A DNA stretch of 7,370 nt from Deltaproteobacteria bacterium (GTDB lineage Bacteria > Desulfobacterota > Desulfobacteria > Desulfobacterales > Desulfobacteraceae). The notes beneath the pieces are model-generated. The model had not been told where the DNA came from, ran no database searches, and saw nothing but the letters and a program-made list of their open reading frames with translations. This document shows positions 1-5,742 of this stretch, one piece after another. Position 1 is the first letter of the stretch; every line of letters begins with the position of its first letter. The stretch lies in NCBI GenBank assembly GCA_019314105.1, contig JAFCZY010000154.1:1-7370 (forward strand), in the 5' to 3' direction. Position numbers and translations under genes: made by a program.

Positions 1-10
1 GGGTTTTAAA

Positions 11-1825
11 ATGACACAAGTAATTACCGATCGCAGGGATATTGAATTTGTAATCCATGAGCAACTTGAAGCTGAAAATCTTTCCCAACTTCATGAAAAT
101 TTTGCTGATTTTAATAAAAAGACCATCGACCTTGTCATTTCAGAAGCAAAAAACTTTGCAGTTAAAGAATTGCTTCCGACCAACAAGGAAGGGGACGAAC
201 AGGGTTGCACACTTGAAAACGGAAAGGTCACCACCCCGGAGTCTTTTAAAAGGCTCTATAAAATATTTAATGAAGGGGAATGGCTGGCAATAACCGAAGA
301 TCCGGAATGGGGCGGTCAGGGGATGCCAAGAACAGTTGCCTCGGGGGTTGCTGAATATTTCAATGGTGCGAATTACCCTTTCATGATGTATCCGGGATTG
401 ACCCAGGGGGCTGGCCACTTATTGGAAAAATTTGGCACCCAGGAACAAAAAGAAACCTTTCTTAAAAATATGTTTACCGGAAAATGGACTGGGACCATGC
501 TCCTGACCGAACCCGGTGCAGGCTCTGATGTCGGTGCACTGACAACCAAAGCTGTCAAAAATGATGACGGTACTTTTTCAATTACCGGTGAAAAAATATT
601 TATTTCAGGTGGTGATCATGATCTGGCAGAAAACATCATCCATCCGGTTCTTGCAAGGATAGAAGGCGCACCTGAGGGCACAAAAGGCATTTCTCTTTTT
701 CTCGTTCCCAAGTATCTTGTAAACAAAAATGGGACACTGGGTGAATTTAATGATGTGATCTGTACAGGAATAGAGCATAAAATGGGCATCCATGGGAACT
801 GCACCTGTTCCCTCTCTCTTGGCTCCAAGGGTAATTGTATCGGAACCCTTCTTGGCGAAGAAAACAAAGGGATGAAAGCCATGTTCCTGATGATGAACGA
901 AGCAAGATGTCTTGTGGGGTTCCAGGGATTTGCGTGTGCTACAGCCGCTTATATGTATGCCCTTGATTACGCAAAAAACAGAATACAGGGAAAGGATCTG
1001 CTTCAATTTATGAATCCGGATGCCAAATCTGTTTCCATCATGAAACACCCGGATGTCAGAAGGCAGTTAATGATGATGAAGGTAATGGTTGAAGGTATGC
1101 GATCCCTGCTTTATTTTGTTATGTATTCTTCTGACATGGCCCGTCATGCGCCCACCCAGGAAGAAAAAGACAGATATCAGGGGTTTGTTGAAGTATTGAC
1201 CCCAATTGCAAAAGGCTATGTAACCGACCGGTCTTTTGAAGTCTGCAGCCAGGCCATGCAGGTATACGGCGGATACGGCTTTATCGAAGAATATCCCGTA
1301 GCGCAGCTCCTCAGGGATTGCAGGATCACAATGATTTATGAAGGAACCAACGGTATTCAGGCTATGGATCTTCTGGGAAGAAAACTGGGCTTGAATAAAG
1401 GCAAACCCATCATGGATCTGTTTGGCGAAATGCAAAAAGCTGTTGCTGCTGCCAAAGCCCTTCCCGAGCTTGAAAAACTGGCTGTTAAAGTCGAAGAAGC
1501 CATGAACAAATTTGCAGAGGTTTCCATCCACATGGGCCAGACCGCCATGTCGGCAAAAGTCTTGAACGCCTTTGCCAACGCCCATCCTTTTCAGGATGCA
1601 GCAGGTGATGTCACCATGGCGTGGATGCTGCTCTGGAGAGCCACCATTGCTGCCCAGAAACTTGAAAAAGCTAAAAAGAAAGATAAATCTTTCTATGAAG
1701 GAATCATCAAATCTTTACAGTTTTACGTGGAAACCCAGATTCCTGTGACACTTGGCAGATTCAATGCCCTGATGAACACCAGCAGCGCTGCAATAGATAT
1801 TGATGATAGCATGTTCCCAAAATAG
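11..1825 (+). CDS. Acyl-CoA dehydrogenase, long form with extra C-terminal domain
   Basis: A 604-residue flavoprotein that should oxidise an acyl-CoA to the trans-2-enoyl-CoA, passing electrons from FAD to electron-transfer flavoprotein; cytoplasmic, in fatty-acid or carboxylate degradation. The FAD/substrate motif LLTEPGAGSDVG is at residues 164-175, the second signature QVYGGYGFIEEYP begins near 417, and the expected catalytic base is Glu444 in IYEGTNGIQ. Ordinary acyl-CoA dehydrogenases have about 380 residues; the additional ~35 at the N-terminus and ~130 after residue 470 fit the subfamily with the AcylCoA_DH_N and Acyl-CoA_dh_C domains, which includes DmdC (methylmercaptopropionyl-CoA dehydrogenase) and FadE5-like enzymes. 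The substrate cannot be read from sequence. The ATG at 11 lies 7 nt after a GGG that may be the end of a ribosome binding site cut by the window edge. It is intact, with no frameshift. Confidence 0.93.
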   Translation: MTQVITDRRDIEFVIHEQLEAENLSQLHENFADFNKKTIDLVISEAKNFAVKELLPTNKEGDEQGCTLENGKVTTPESFKRLYKIFNEGEWLAITEDPEWGGQGMPRTVASGVAEYFNGANYPFMMYPGLTQGAGHLLEKFGTQEQKETFLKNMFTGKWTGTMLLTEPGAGSDVGALTTKAVKNDDGTFSITGEKIFISGGDHDLAENIIHPVLARIEGAPEGTKGISLFLVPKYLVNKNGTLGEFNDVICTGIEHKMGIHGNCTCSLSLGSKGNCIGTLLGEENKGMKAMFLMMNEARCLVGFQGFACATAAYMYALDYAKNRIQGKDLLQFMNPDAKSVSIMKHPDVRRQLMMMKVMVEGMRSLLYFVMYSSDMARHAPTQEEKDRYQGFVEVLTPIAKGYVTDRSFEVCSQAMQVYGGYGFIEEYPVAQLLRDCRITMIYEGTNGIQAMDLLGRKLGLNKGKPIMDLFGEMQKAVAAAKALPELEKLAVKVEEAMNKFAEVSIHMGQTAMSAKVLNAFANAHPFQDAAGDVTMAWMLLWRATIAAQKLEKAKKKDKSFYEGIIKSLQFYVETQIPVTLGRFNALMNTSSAAIDIDDSMFPK

Positions 1826-1832
1826 ACAAATA

Positions 1833-1874
1833 TAAATTATAATGTTATAGAAACAAAAAAAATATTATAATTTA
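1833..1874. repeat. All-A/T 11-bp inverted repeat between the dehydrogenase and the MetE-like gene
   Basis: TAAATTATAAT (1833-1843) is repeated inverted as ATTATAATTTA (1864-1874) around a 20-nt A-rich loop. It lies 8 bp after the dehydrogenase stop and 20 bp before the next ATG. With no G or C in the stem, it is a poor intrinsic terminator. It could be a weak leader hairpin, a protein-binding dyad, or chance in an AT-only spacer. Each arm contains TATAAT, but I see no -35 at a fitting distance from either. Confidence 0.3.
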
Positions 1875-1894
1875 AAATAGCTTTGAACAACCCT

Positions 1895-2917
1895 ATGAAA
1901 AACTTTAAAGCCAATGGGCTTCCGCTTTTAATCGGGAGCCTTCCCATGGACAGTCATGAAGAAGCTGCAAAGCTTGTCCTTGACCATACACCGGATATTC
2001 CGCTTTGGGTACAGCTACCCATTCACAAAGACGATGAAATTGGGAAAAATCTGCTGGACACATCAAAACCTGAATTTGATGAAGAATTCCTTGCTTTTTT
2101 TGAAGAATATTTGTCCATAACTGAATCTGGAGCAGATATTGGAACCTCACTATTTGCTCTGTCAGGATCAAGGGCAAAGGGATTTTTTGAATTTTTAAAA
2201 CAGGTGGATGAAAAAGGGTCATCTTTTATCGCGTTGAAAGGCCAGGTAACAGGCCCCATAACCTTTGGGACTGCAGTAAAAGATGAAAATGATAAAGATA
2301 TTTTTTATAATGATCAATTAAAAGATGCTGCCATAAAAAAACTGGCTTTAAATGCCAGATGGCAGGCCGGGGAATTTTCAAAAAGAGGGGTTGTCCCCAT
2401 TATTTTTATTGATGAGCCGGCATTGGCTGGCTTCGGGACATCCGCCTATATTACCATCACCAAAGAGGATGTTATTCAAAGTATCGAAGAAATTATCCGG
2501 GAAATACATGCAGAAAACGGCCTGGCAGGGGTTCATGTATGCGCCAACACAGAATGGGATATGCTTTTGGGCTCACATATTGATATTATCAGCTTTGACG
2601 CATATTCCTTTTTTGATAGGTTTATCCTCTACCCTGAAATGATTAAAACATACCTGGAACAAGGGAAGCTGCTTGCCTGGGGGATTGTCCCGACATCCAA
2701 ACCAGAGGTGATCGCCGCGCAAACGACCCAGGGGCTGGCTCAGATGCTCCATGATCAGATGAATGAATTGTCGGATAAAACAGGCATTGACAAAGCAACC
2801 ATCTTGGCACAAGCCTTTATCACTCCCAGTTGCGGCACTGGATCTCTTGATCTTGCTTCAGCCAAAACCGTATTGAAATTAACCAAAGAGGTATCAGCGA
2901 CATTCAGACAAATATAA
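1895..2917 (+). CDS. Core MetE-like / uroporphyrinogen decarboxylase superfamily methyltransferase
   Basis: A 340-residue single-domain protein resembling the C-terminal catalytic half of cobalamin-independent methionine synthase (MetE) and the wider UROD/MetE barrel superfamily. Visible landmarks (numbered from ATG 1895): LPLLIGSLP near the N-terminus, IDEPAL with Asp173-Glu174 as in MetE, His214-x-Cys216 in the GVHVC strand, and Cys313 in PSCGTGS near the C-terminus. By eye these match the MetE zinc ligands His641, Cys643 and Cys726 of E. coli. The fourth ligand, Glu665, aligns with Asp235 in ISFDAY. The N-terminal folate-binding half of MetE is absent, so a folate-free methyl donor such as a methylcorrinoid protein is likely if it makes methionine; another methyl-transfer reaction is possible. 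An in-frame TTG at 1883 would add four residues. I prefer the ATG, though neither start has a clear Shine-Dalgarno. It may be co-transcribed with the dehydrogenase. Confidence 0.75.
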   Translation: MKNFKANGLPLLIGSLPMDSHEEAAKLVLDHTPDIPLWVQLPIHKDDEIGKNLLDTSKPEFDEEFLAFFEEYLSITESGADIGTSLFALSGSRAKGFFEFLKQVDEKGSSFIALKGQVTGPITFGTAVKDENDKDIFYNDQLKDAAIKKLALNARWQAGEFSKRGVVPIIFIDEPALAGFGTSAYITITKEDVIQSIEEIIREIHAENGLAGVHVCANTEWDMLLGSHIDIISFDAYSFFDRFILYPEMIKTYLEQGKLLAWGIVPTSKPEVIAAQTTQGLAQMLHDQMNELSDKTGIDKATILAQAFITPSCGTGSLDLASAKTVLKLTKEVSATFRQI

Positions 2918-2930
2918 AGTCAGTACAATT

Positions 2931-3593
2931 CTATTGATTTTCTTTTAAAGCGTCTGCTGAAAAATCCTTGGTGCGTCTTTCAAGATCTTCAAAATAAAGG
3001 GGATAGGCTTTCTTTGATTCGCTAATAATCCTGTCCCATGGCAGATCTGCAAATGTTCCATGATCCTTTACGTATTCCATATGTTTGTTTCCTGATTTAT
3101 CAAAGGGATGAAATATGGAATCCTTTGTTCCGTCAAATTCCAACGGCTTTACATTAAAATTATTGCAAAGTTCCAGGTTAAATGCAGGCGTTGCCTTCAC
3201 CCATTTATTATTTAAAAACAATTCTGTATATCCATGATAAACAAAAACATCTGTTCCCATCAATTCTGCTAACCGTTTGGTATTCAGATGATTTTCAACA
3301 TCCGCAAATCCAAGCCTGGCAGGAATTTTCTGACTCCTGGCGCATGCAGCCAGCAGTACTGCCTTAGCCACGCAATATCCCTGTCTCTTCTTCAGGATAG
3401 CGCTTGCCTTCATGGCGTCTTTGACAGGCTCCATGCTATAGGGGTTATATCTGATACCATCTCTGACCGCATAGTAAAGCTGAATTGCTTTTTCAATTTC
3501 AGTGCTGCCTGATTTACAATTCTTGTCTGAAAAATCAATGATTGTTGAATGATCACTGTCAATATAATATGTGGACTTAAGATATTCTTCCAT
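2931..3593 (-). CDS. Transglutaminase-like (papain-fold) protein
   Basis: A 220-residue protein with the transglutaminase-like core. The nucleophile is Cys74 in the RQGYCVAKAVLLAACAR helix. The histidine is His120 in YHGYTELFLNNKW, the usual H-x-(W/Y)-x-E-(V/L) strand. The Asp of the usual triad, found in WVxVDP motifs, is replaced by Thr135 in WVKATPAFN. After the core come the conserved-looking LEFDGTKDSIFHPFD (151-165) and GTFADLP (179-185). There is no signal peptide or membrane segment, so it is probably cytoplasmic. Members of this fold act as proteases, amidases or cross-linkers; the substrate here is unknown. The ATG is preceded by AGGA with a 7-nt spacer and an upstream TATAAT. It ends in TAG, 13 bp from the stop of the converging MetE-like gene, and no terminator hairpin separates the two. 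Confidence 0.82.
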   Translation of the reverse strand: MEEYLKSTYYIDSDHSTIIDFSDKNCKSGSTEIEKAIQLYYAVRDGIRYNPYSMEPVKDAMKASAILKKRQGYCVAKAVLLAACARSQKIPARLGFADVENHLNTKRLAELMGTDVFVYHGYTELFLNNKWVKATPAFNLELCNNFNVKPLEFDGTKDSIFHPFDKSGNKHMEYVKDHGTFADLPWDRIISESKKAYPLYFEDLERRTKDFSADALKENQ

Positions 3594-3618
3594 AATTTAA
3601 TCCTGATTTTATTCTAAC

Positions 3619-3624
3619 ATTATA
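3619..3624 (-). promoter_or_regulatory. Candidate -10 box for the transglutaminase-like gene
   Basis: Read on the minus strand this is a perfect TATAAT, preceded by TTGCT, 25 bp ahead of the start codon. It predicts a short leader of about 20 nt containing the AGGA ribosome binding site. I see no good -35 hexamer 16-18 bp upstream, so confidence is limited. Confidence 0.35.
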
Positions 3625-3776
3625 AGCAATTGTCTTTTCTATAGCACATCTATAAAAAAAGACATCTTTTTTTTATTGTCTCTTGAAGCAAAAATGTCCC
3701 ATAATTTGATACATACCCATACTCATCATAACCCGCTGTACTAGTATTCCTTTGCAATAGATGGCATTTCAATATC

Positions 3777-3792
3777 TGGCATGTTTTATGCT
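3777..3792 (+). promoter_or_regulatory. Candidate sigma-54 (-24/-12) promoter for the DVU0298-family gene
   Basis: TGGCATGTTTTATGCT matches the RpoN consensus TGGCACG-N4-TTGCW at 10 of 12 defined positions. The invariant GG (3778-3779) and GC (3790-3791) are correctly 12 bp apart. Transcription would start near 3803, leaving a leader of about 35 nt that includes the AAGGTG ribosome binding site before ATG 3838. A second TGGCAT lies 15 bp upstream (3762-3767) but has no matching -12 element. The window also encodes a sigma-54 activator at 5809-7194. Confidence 0.5.
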
Positions 3793-3822
3793 TTTAAATT
3801 TTACAACTTACTAAAATTTAAA
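3793..3822 (+). repeat. A/T-only 11-bp inverted repeat in the leader of the DVU0298-family gene
   Basis: TTTAAATTTTA (3793-3803) pairs perfectly with TAAAATTTAAA (3812-3822) around an 8-nt loop, CAACTTAC. It spans the predicted sigma-54 start site and ends just before the ribosome binding site. It could be a protein-binding dyad or a weak RNA hairpin, or chance given the base composition. Confidence 0.35.
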
Positions 3823-3837
3823 CAAAAAAGGTGTGCC

Positions 3838-4530
3838 ATGCCAAAACCCCACGGGAGAAAAACAAAACAAAAGGTGGGAAAAATTCTTCTGGAATCCCAT
3901 CGAAAAACTGCCATGGAACTGTTGGGGCAGATTCCCGGTGAGCAACTGGTAGGGCATCTTTTTTCTCATTTTTATCATACAGATGAACTGATAAAATTTC
4001 GGAGTATTGCAGCAATGGGGGTTCTTGGGGAAAGAATGGGAAAAAGCAATATGGAAAAAGCCAGAATTGTCCTGAGACGAATCATGTGGAATCTGAATGA
4101 CGAATCCGGTGGCATTGGATGGGGATCACCTGAAGCCATGGGAGAAATTCTTTACCAGAGCCCGAAACTTGCTCTGGAATTTAAATCCATCCTTTTTTCA
4201 TACCTTAATCCGGATGGCAATTATATTGAACACGAAGCGCTTCAAAGAGGCGTATTATGGGGGATTGGGACATACCTTTTATCAAGTCCCCGGGATCTGG
4301 ATGAAAAAACAAAAGAAATTTTATGGGGTTATTTATATTCTTTAGATCCTGTCAAAAGAGGATATGCCGTCAGAGCCCTGATGAATGCCAGATGTTTTGA
4401 TTTCAGCCGTGTGCCTGAATCCCTTATGAAGGATACGCATCAAATTGATATCTTTACCGGCTGGAATTTTATGACAACACGCATTTCAGATATGGCCCTT
4501 TCCTGTGAAAACCACAAAAAGTTTGCGTAA
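3838..4530 (+). CDS. DVU0298-family protein, HEAT-like helical protein of unknown function
   Basis: A 230-residue, largely helical protein without signal peptide or membrane segment. From memory it matches the family named after Desulfovibrio vulgaris DVU0298, common in sulfate reducers. The most family-like stretches are NLNDESGGIGWGSPEAMGEI (85-104) and NYIEHEALQRG (128-138). The alternating helices (HLFSHFYHTDELIKFRSIAAMG; KRGYAVRALMNA) read like HEAT repeats, which usually serve as protein-binding scaffolds, here perhaps in a maturation or regulatory role. The GGIGWG loop and EHE triad are the most polar, likely functional, places. The frame is open from an ATG at 3781, but that start has no ribosome binding site and lies inside the predicted sigma-54 promoter. 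ATG 3838 follows AAGGTG by 6 nt and starts a basic N-terminus, MPKPHGRKTKQK. The molecular function is not known to me. Confidence 0.7.
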   Translation: MPKPHGRKTKQKVGKILLESHRKTAMELLGQIPGEQLVGHLFSHFYHTDELIKFRSIAAMGVLGERMGKSNMEKARIVLRRIMWNLNDESGGIGWGSPEAMGEILYQSPKLALEFKSILFSYLNPDGNYIEHEALQRGVLWGIGTYLLSSPRDLDEKTKEILWGYLYSLDPVKRGYAVRALMNARCFDFSRVPESLMKDTHQIDIFTGWNFMTTRISDMALSCENHKKFA

Positions 4531-4554
4531 CTTAATTTTGTGGCATACTTATTG

Positions 4555-4560
4555 TATAAT
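4555..4560 (+). promoter_or_regulatory. Candidate -10 box for the redox operon
   Basis: A perfect TATAAT directly follows TG, 62 bp before the first gene of the operon (ATG 4617). The -35 region is weak: TTAATT at 17-bp spacing. The same stretch also reads as a degenerate sigma-54 site, TGGCATACTTATTGTA at 4541-4556, with GT in place of the -12 GC. A sigma-70-type promoter is the simpler reading. It gives the operon its own transcript, separate from the DVU0298-family gene that ends at 4530. Confidence 0.4.
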
Positions 4561-4602
4561 AACCTTACAAACGACGTTAGCCGGACAGGTGTAAAACAAA
4601 TA

Positions 4603-4641
4603 ATGATGATGAACTTATGCTTAAAAAAAAATGTGACATAA
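4603..4641 (+). other. Mini-ORF with three tandem ATGs overlapping the next start codon
   Basis: ATGATGATG (4603-4611) opens a 12-codon frame ([12 protein letters not shown]) ending at TAA 4639-4641. It overlaps the start of the 77-residue gene in another frame. AGGTG at 4587-4591 is 11 nt before these ATGs but 25 nt before ATG 4617, so ribosomes may well bind here first. Both frames cross a run of nine A (4623-4631). It may be an upstream leader peptide for translational coupling, or simply fortuitous ATGs. Confidence 0.25.
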
Positions 4642-4850
4642 GTATCGCTCAAACCATTGACCTTGCGCATAAAATGATCAAACTTGCGCAAACGGGTTAC
4701 GAGCAGCGGGAAGACCCGGGATGCGGTATCCTTTATGGAATTCTTCTGGATTCCGGGTACCGGCTTCTCGATCTTGCACAAAAAGAAAAACACGCACATG
4801 TCCAAAAAGGCTGGTGGGACAATTCAATAAAAAAGGAGACAAGTAAATGA
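4617..4850 (+). CDS. Small conserved-looking protein of unknown function, first gene of the redox operon
   Basis: A 77-residue soluble protein that I do not recognise by name. It begins with a lysine patch and continues as two probable amphipathic helices: [19 protein letters not shown] (10-28) and [20 protein letters not shown] (39-58). A loop, REDPGCGI, with Cys36 joins them, and the tail is HAHVQKGWW (59-67). Its two cysteines are Cys6 and Cys36; His59 and His61 could bind metal, but no recognised motif is complete. Its TGA overlaps the ATG of the reverse rubrerythrin as ATGA, so the two are probably translationally coupled and functionally related. ATG 4617 is the only usual start codon in frame after the stop at 4578, yet it lacks a good ribosome binding site. 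The codon pattern and tight coupling support a real gene. Confidence 0.65.
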   Translation: MLKKKCDISIAQTIDLAHKMIKLAQTGYEQREDPGCGILYGILLDSGYRLLDLAQKEKHAHVQKGWWDNSIKKETSK

Positions 4851-5389
4851 AGACTTATGTTTGTTCAGTATGTGGTTATTCTCATAAGGGTGATGATGCC
4901 CCTGAAAAATGCCCTCAATGCGGCGCACCAAAAGCAAAATTTTCCGTACAGGAAGGCGAACTGGTTTGGGCCGATGCCCATGTCATTGGCGTAGCAAAAG
5001 GCGTAGATGCTGAAATTCTTGAAGGATTAAAAAATAATTTCGTGGGTGAATGTACGGAAGTCGGTATGTACATTGCCATGAGCCGCCAGGCAGACCGTGA
5101 AGGATACCCGGAAGTTTCAGAAGCCTATAAACGCATCGCTTATGAAGAAGCGGATCACGCATCAAAATTTGCAGAACTTTTAGGTGAAGTGCTTGAAGCT
5201 GATACAAAAGCAAACCTGGCTGCCAGAGTCCTTGCTGAGAATGGTGCCTGTGCCGGAAAAAAAGCCATTGCCGTAAAAGCAAAAGAGCTGGGATATGATG
5301 CCATCCATGATACCGTACATGAAATGTGCAAAGATGAAGAACGTCATGGGCGGGCATTTCAAGGGCTGTTAAACCGGTTCTTTAAATAA
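4847..5389 (+). CDS. Reverse rubrerythrin (N-terminal rubredoxin domain), NAD(P)H-linked peroxidase type
   Basis: A 180-residue cytoplasmic non-heme iron protein that reduces H2O2 (and O2 in clostridial homologues) to water. A rubredoxin-like FeS4 site comes first: Cys6-x2-Cys9 and Cys22-x2-Cys25. A ferritin-like di-iron four-helix domain follows from about residue 50. Classical rubrerythrin has the opposite order, so this is the reverse type, often annotated NADH peroxidase. Probable di-iron ligands by eye are Glu68 (GECTEVGMY), Glu101-x2-His104 (EEADH), Glu131 and Glu164-x2-His167 (EERH). The second Glu usual in helix C seems to be Ala134, followed by Cys135. A strong AAGGAG at 4833-4838 sits 8 nt before the ATG, inside the preceding gene, whose stop overlaps this start. 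Ferredoxin follows in the same operon and may supply electrons. It fits oxygen defence in a strict anaerobe. Confidence 0.92.
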   Translation: MKTYVCSVCGYSHKGDDAPEKCPQCGAPKAKFSVQEGELVWADAHVIGVAKGVDAEILEGLKNNFVGECTEVGMYIAMSRQADREGYPEVSEAYKRIAYEEADHASKFAELLGEVLEADTKANLAARVLAENGACAGKKAIAVKAKELGYDAIHDTVHEMCKDEERHGRAFQGLLNRFFK

Positions 5390-5423
5390 ACCAATCCTTT
5401 AACGTATGGAGCCGGTATTGCCT

Positions 5424-5609
5424 ATGAATTCCCCTGTTATTGATTTAAGCACTTGTGTTCTCTGCGAGATCTGTGTTGAACTGGCGCCTCATGCTTTTGT
5501 CATCAATGACGCGGGATTTGTTGAAGTACTTCCCCTTGACAACTACTCAGATGAAGATATTCATGAAGCCATAAAAAATTGTCCCAAAGACTGTATCACC
5601 TGGGAATAA
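5424..5609 (+). CDS. Mono-cluster [4Fe-4S] ferredoxin, Desulfovibrio ferredoxin I type
   Basis: A 61-residue small electron carrier. Counted from ATG 5424, Cys11-x2-Cys14-x2-Cys17 followed by xxxxPxxF (CVELAPHAF) and a distant Cys53-Pro give one [4Fe-4S] site. The layout, with the acidic SDEDIHEAIKNCP region and the CITWE end, closely resembles Desulfovibrio africanus/gigas ferredoxin I, which ends CIHWEDE. The additional Cys57 (CPKDC) is also present in that family. The frame opens at ATG 5406, which would add MEPVLP; that start has no ribosome binding site. ATG 5424 has GGAG 12 nt upstream and gives the usual short N-terminus, so I prefer it with moderate certainty. It lies 34 bp after the reverse rubrerythrin and directly before a terminator, so it is the last gene of the operon and a plausible electron donor to its neighbour. 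Confidence 0.88.
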   Translation: MNSPVIDLSTCVLCEICVELAPHAFVINDAGFVEVLPLDNYSDEDIHEAIKNCPKDCITWE

Positions 5610-5615
5610 AATTTT

Positions 5616-5655
5616 ACCCCGAAGATTTTTCAAATCTTCGGGGTTGGCTTTGTCT
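5616..5655 (+). terminator. Rho-independent terminator of the redox operon
   Basis: ACCCCGAAGATTT (5616-5628) and AAATCTTCGGGGT (5632-5644) form a perfect 13-bp stem with a TTC loop, beginning 7 nt after the ferredoxin stop. The downstream tract TGGCTTTGTCTT is T-rich but interrupted. The stem is GC-rich at its base and is the clearest terminator in the window. It separates the redox operon from the regulator gene. Confidence 0.88.
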
Positions 5656-5664
5656 TACCCGAAT

Positions 5665-5684
5665 CCCCCCCCACCAAAAAAAAA
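5665..5684. repeat. Adjacent homopolymer tracts C8 and A9
   Basis: A run of eight C (5665-5672) is separated by three bases (ACC) from a run of nine A (5676-5684), which is followed by TTTT. The tracts lie between the terminator and the regulator's upstream region, outside any gene. Such runs are prone to slippage in replication and sequencing. The rest of the 199-bp gap holds the terminator and the heptamer repeats. Confidence 0.6.
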
Positions 5685-5742
5685 TTTTGATTAAACTCTA
5701 ACGATATCTTGTGCTTCTCCACAAAAAAACATTGCACTTGAT

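Noticed and set aside
605..1585. Two long minus-strand open frames (605-1048 and 1067-1585) inside the acyl-CoA dehydrogenase gene.
   Set aside because: They lie antisense to an unmistakable gene, their translations are rich in Cys, His and Phe without domain likeness, and no promoter or ribosome binding site is apparent. They are shadows.
2918..2930. Expected bidirectional terminator between the convergent MetE-like and transglutaminase-like genes.
   Set aside because: The 13-bp gap and the flanking coding ends hold no inverted repeat that I can find, so termination must be elsewhere or Rho-dependent.
3654..3676. A-rich/T-rich palindromic stretch (AAAAAAGA-CA-TCTTTTTT) as a terminator in the divergent region.
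   Set aside because: The loop would be only 2 nt (or 4 with a shorter stem), the stem has at most one G-C pair, and no gene ends here. It is more likely simple low-complexity spacer.
3684..3701. Possible sigma-54 promoter on the minus strand (TGGGACATTTTTGCT) upstream of the transglutaminase-like gene.
   Set aside because: The GG and GC elements are 11 rather than 12 bp apart, a spacing that normally abolishes sigma-54 recognition. A TATAAT box nearer the gene is a better candidate.
4541..4556. Sigma-54-like site TGGCATACTTATTGTA before the redox operon.
   Set aside because: The -12 element is GT rather than the nearly invariant GC, and a perfect TATAAT overlaps it. It is kept only as a remark within the -10 feature.
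4983..5357. Minus-strand open frame of 124 residues opposite the reverse rubrerythrin.
   Set aside because: The translation is a Leu/His/Gln-rich repetitive shadow of the alanine- and glutamate-rich coding strand and resembles no protein family.
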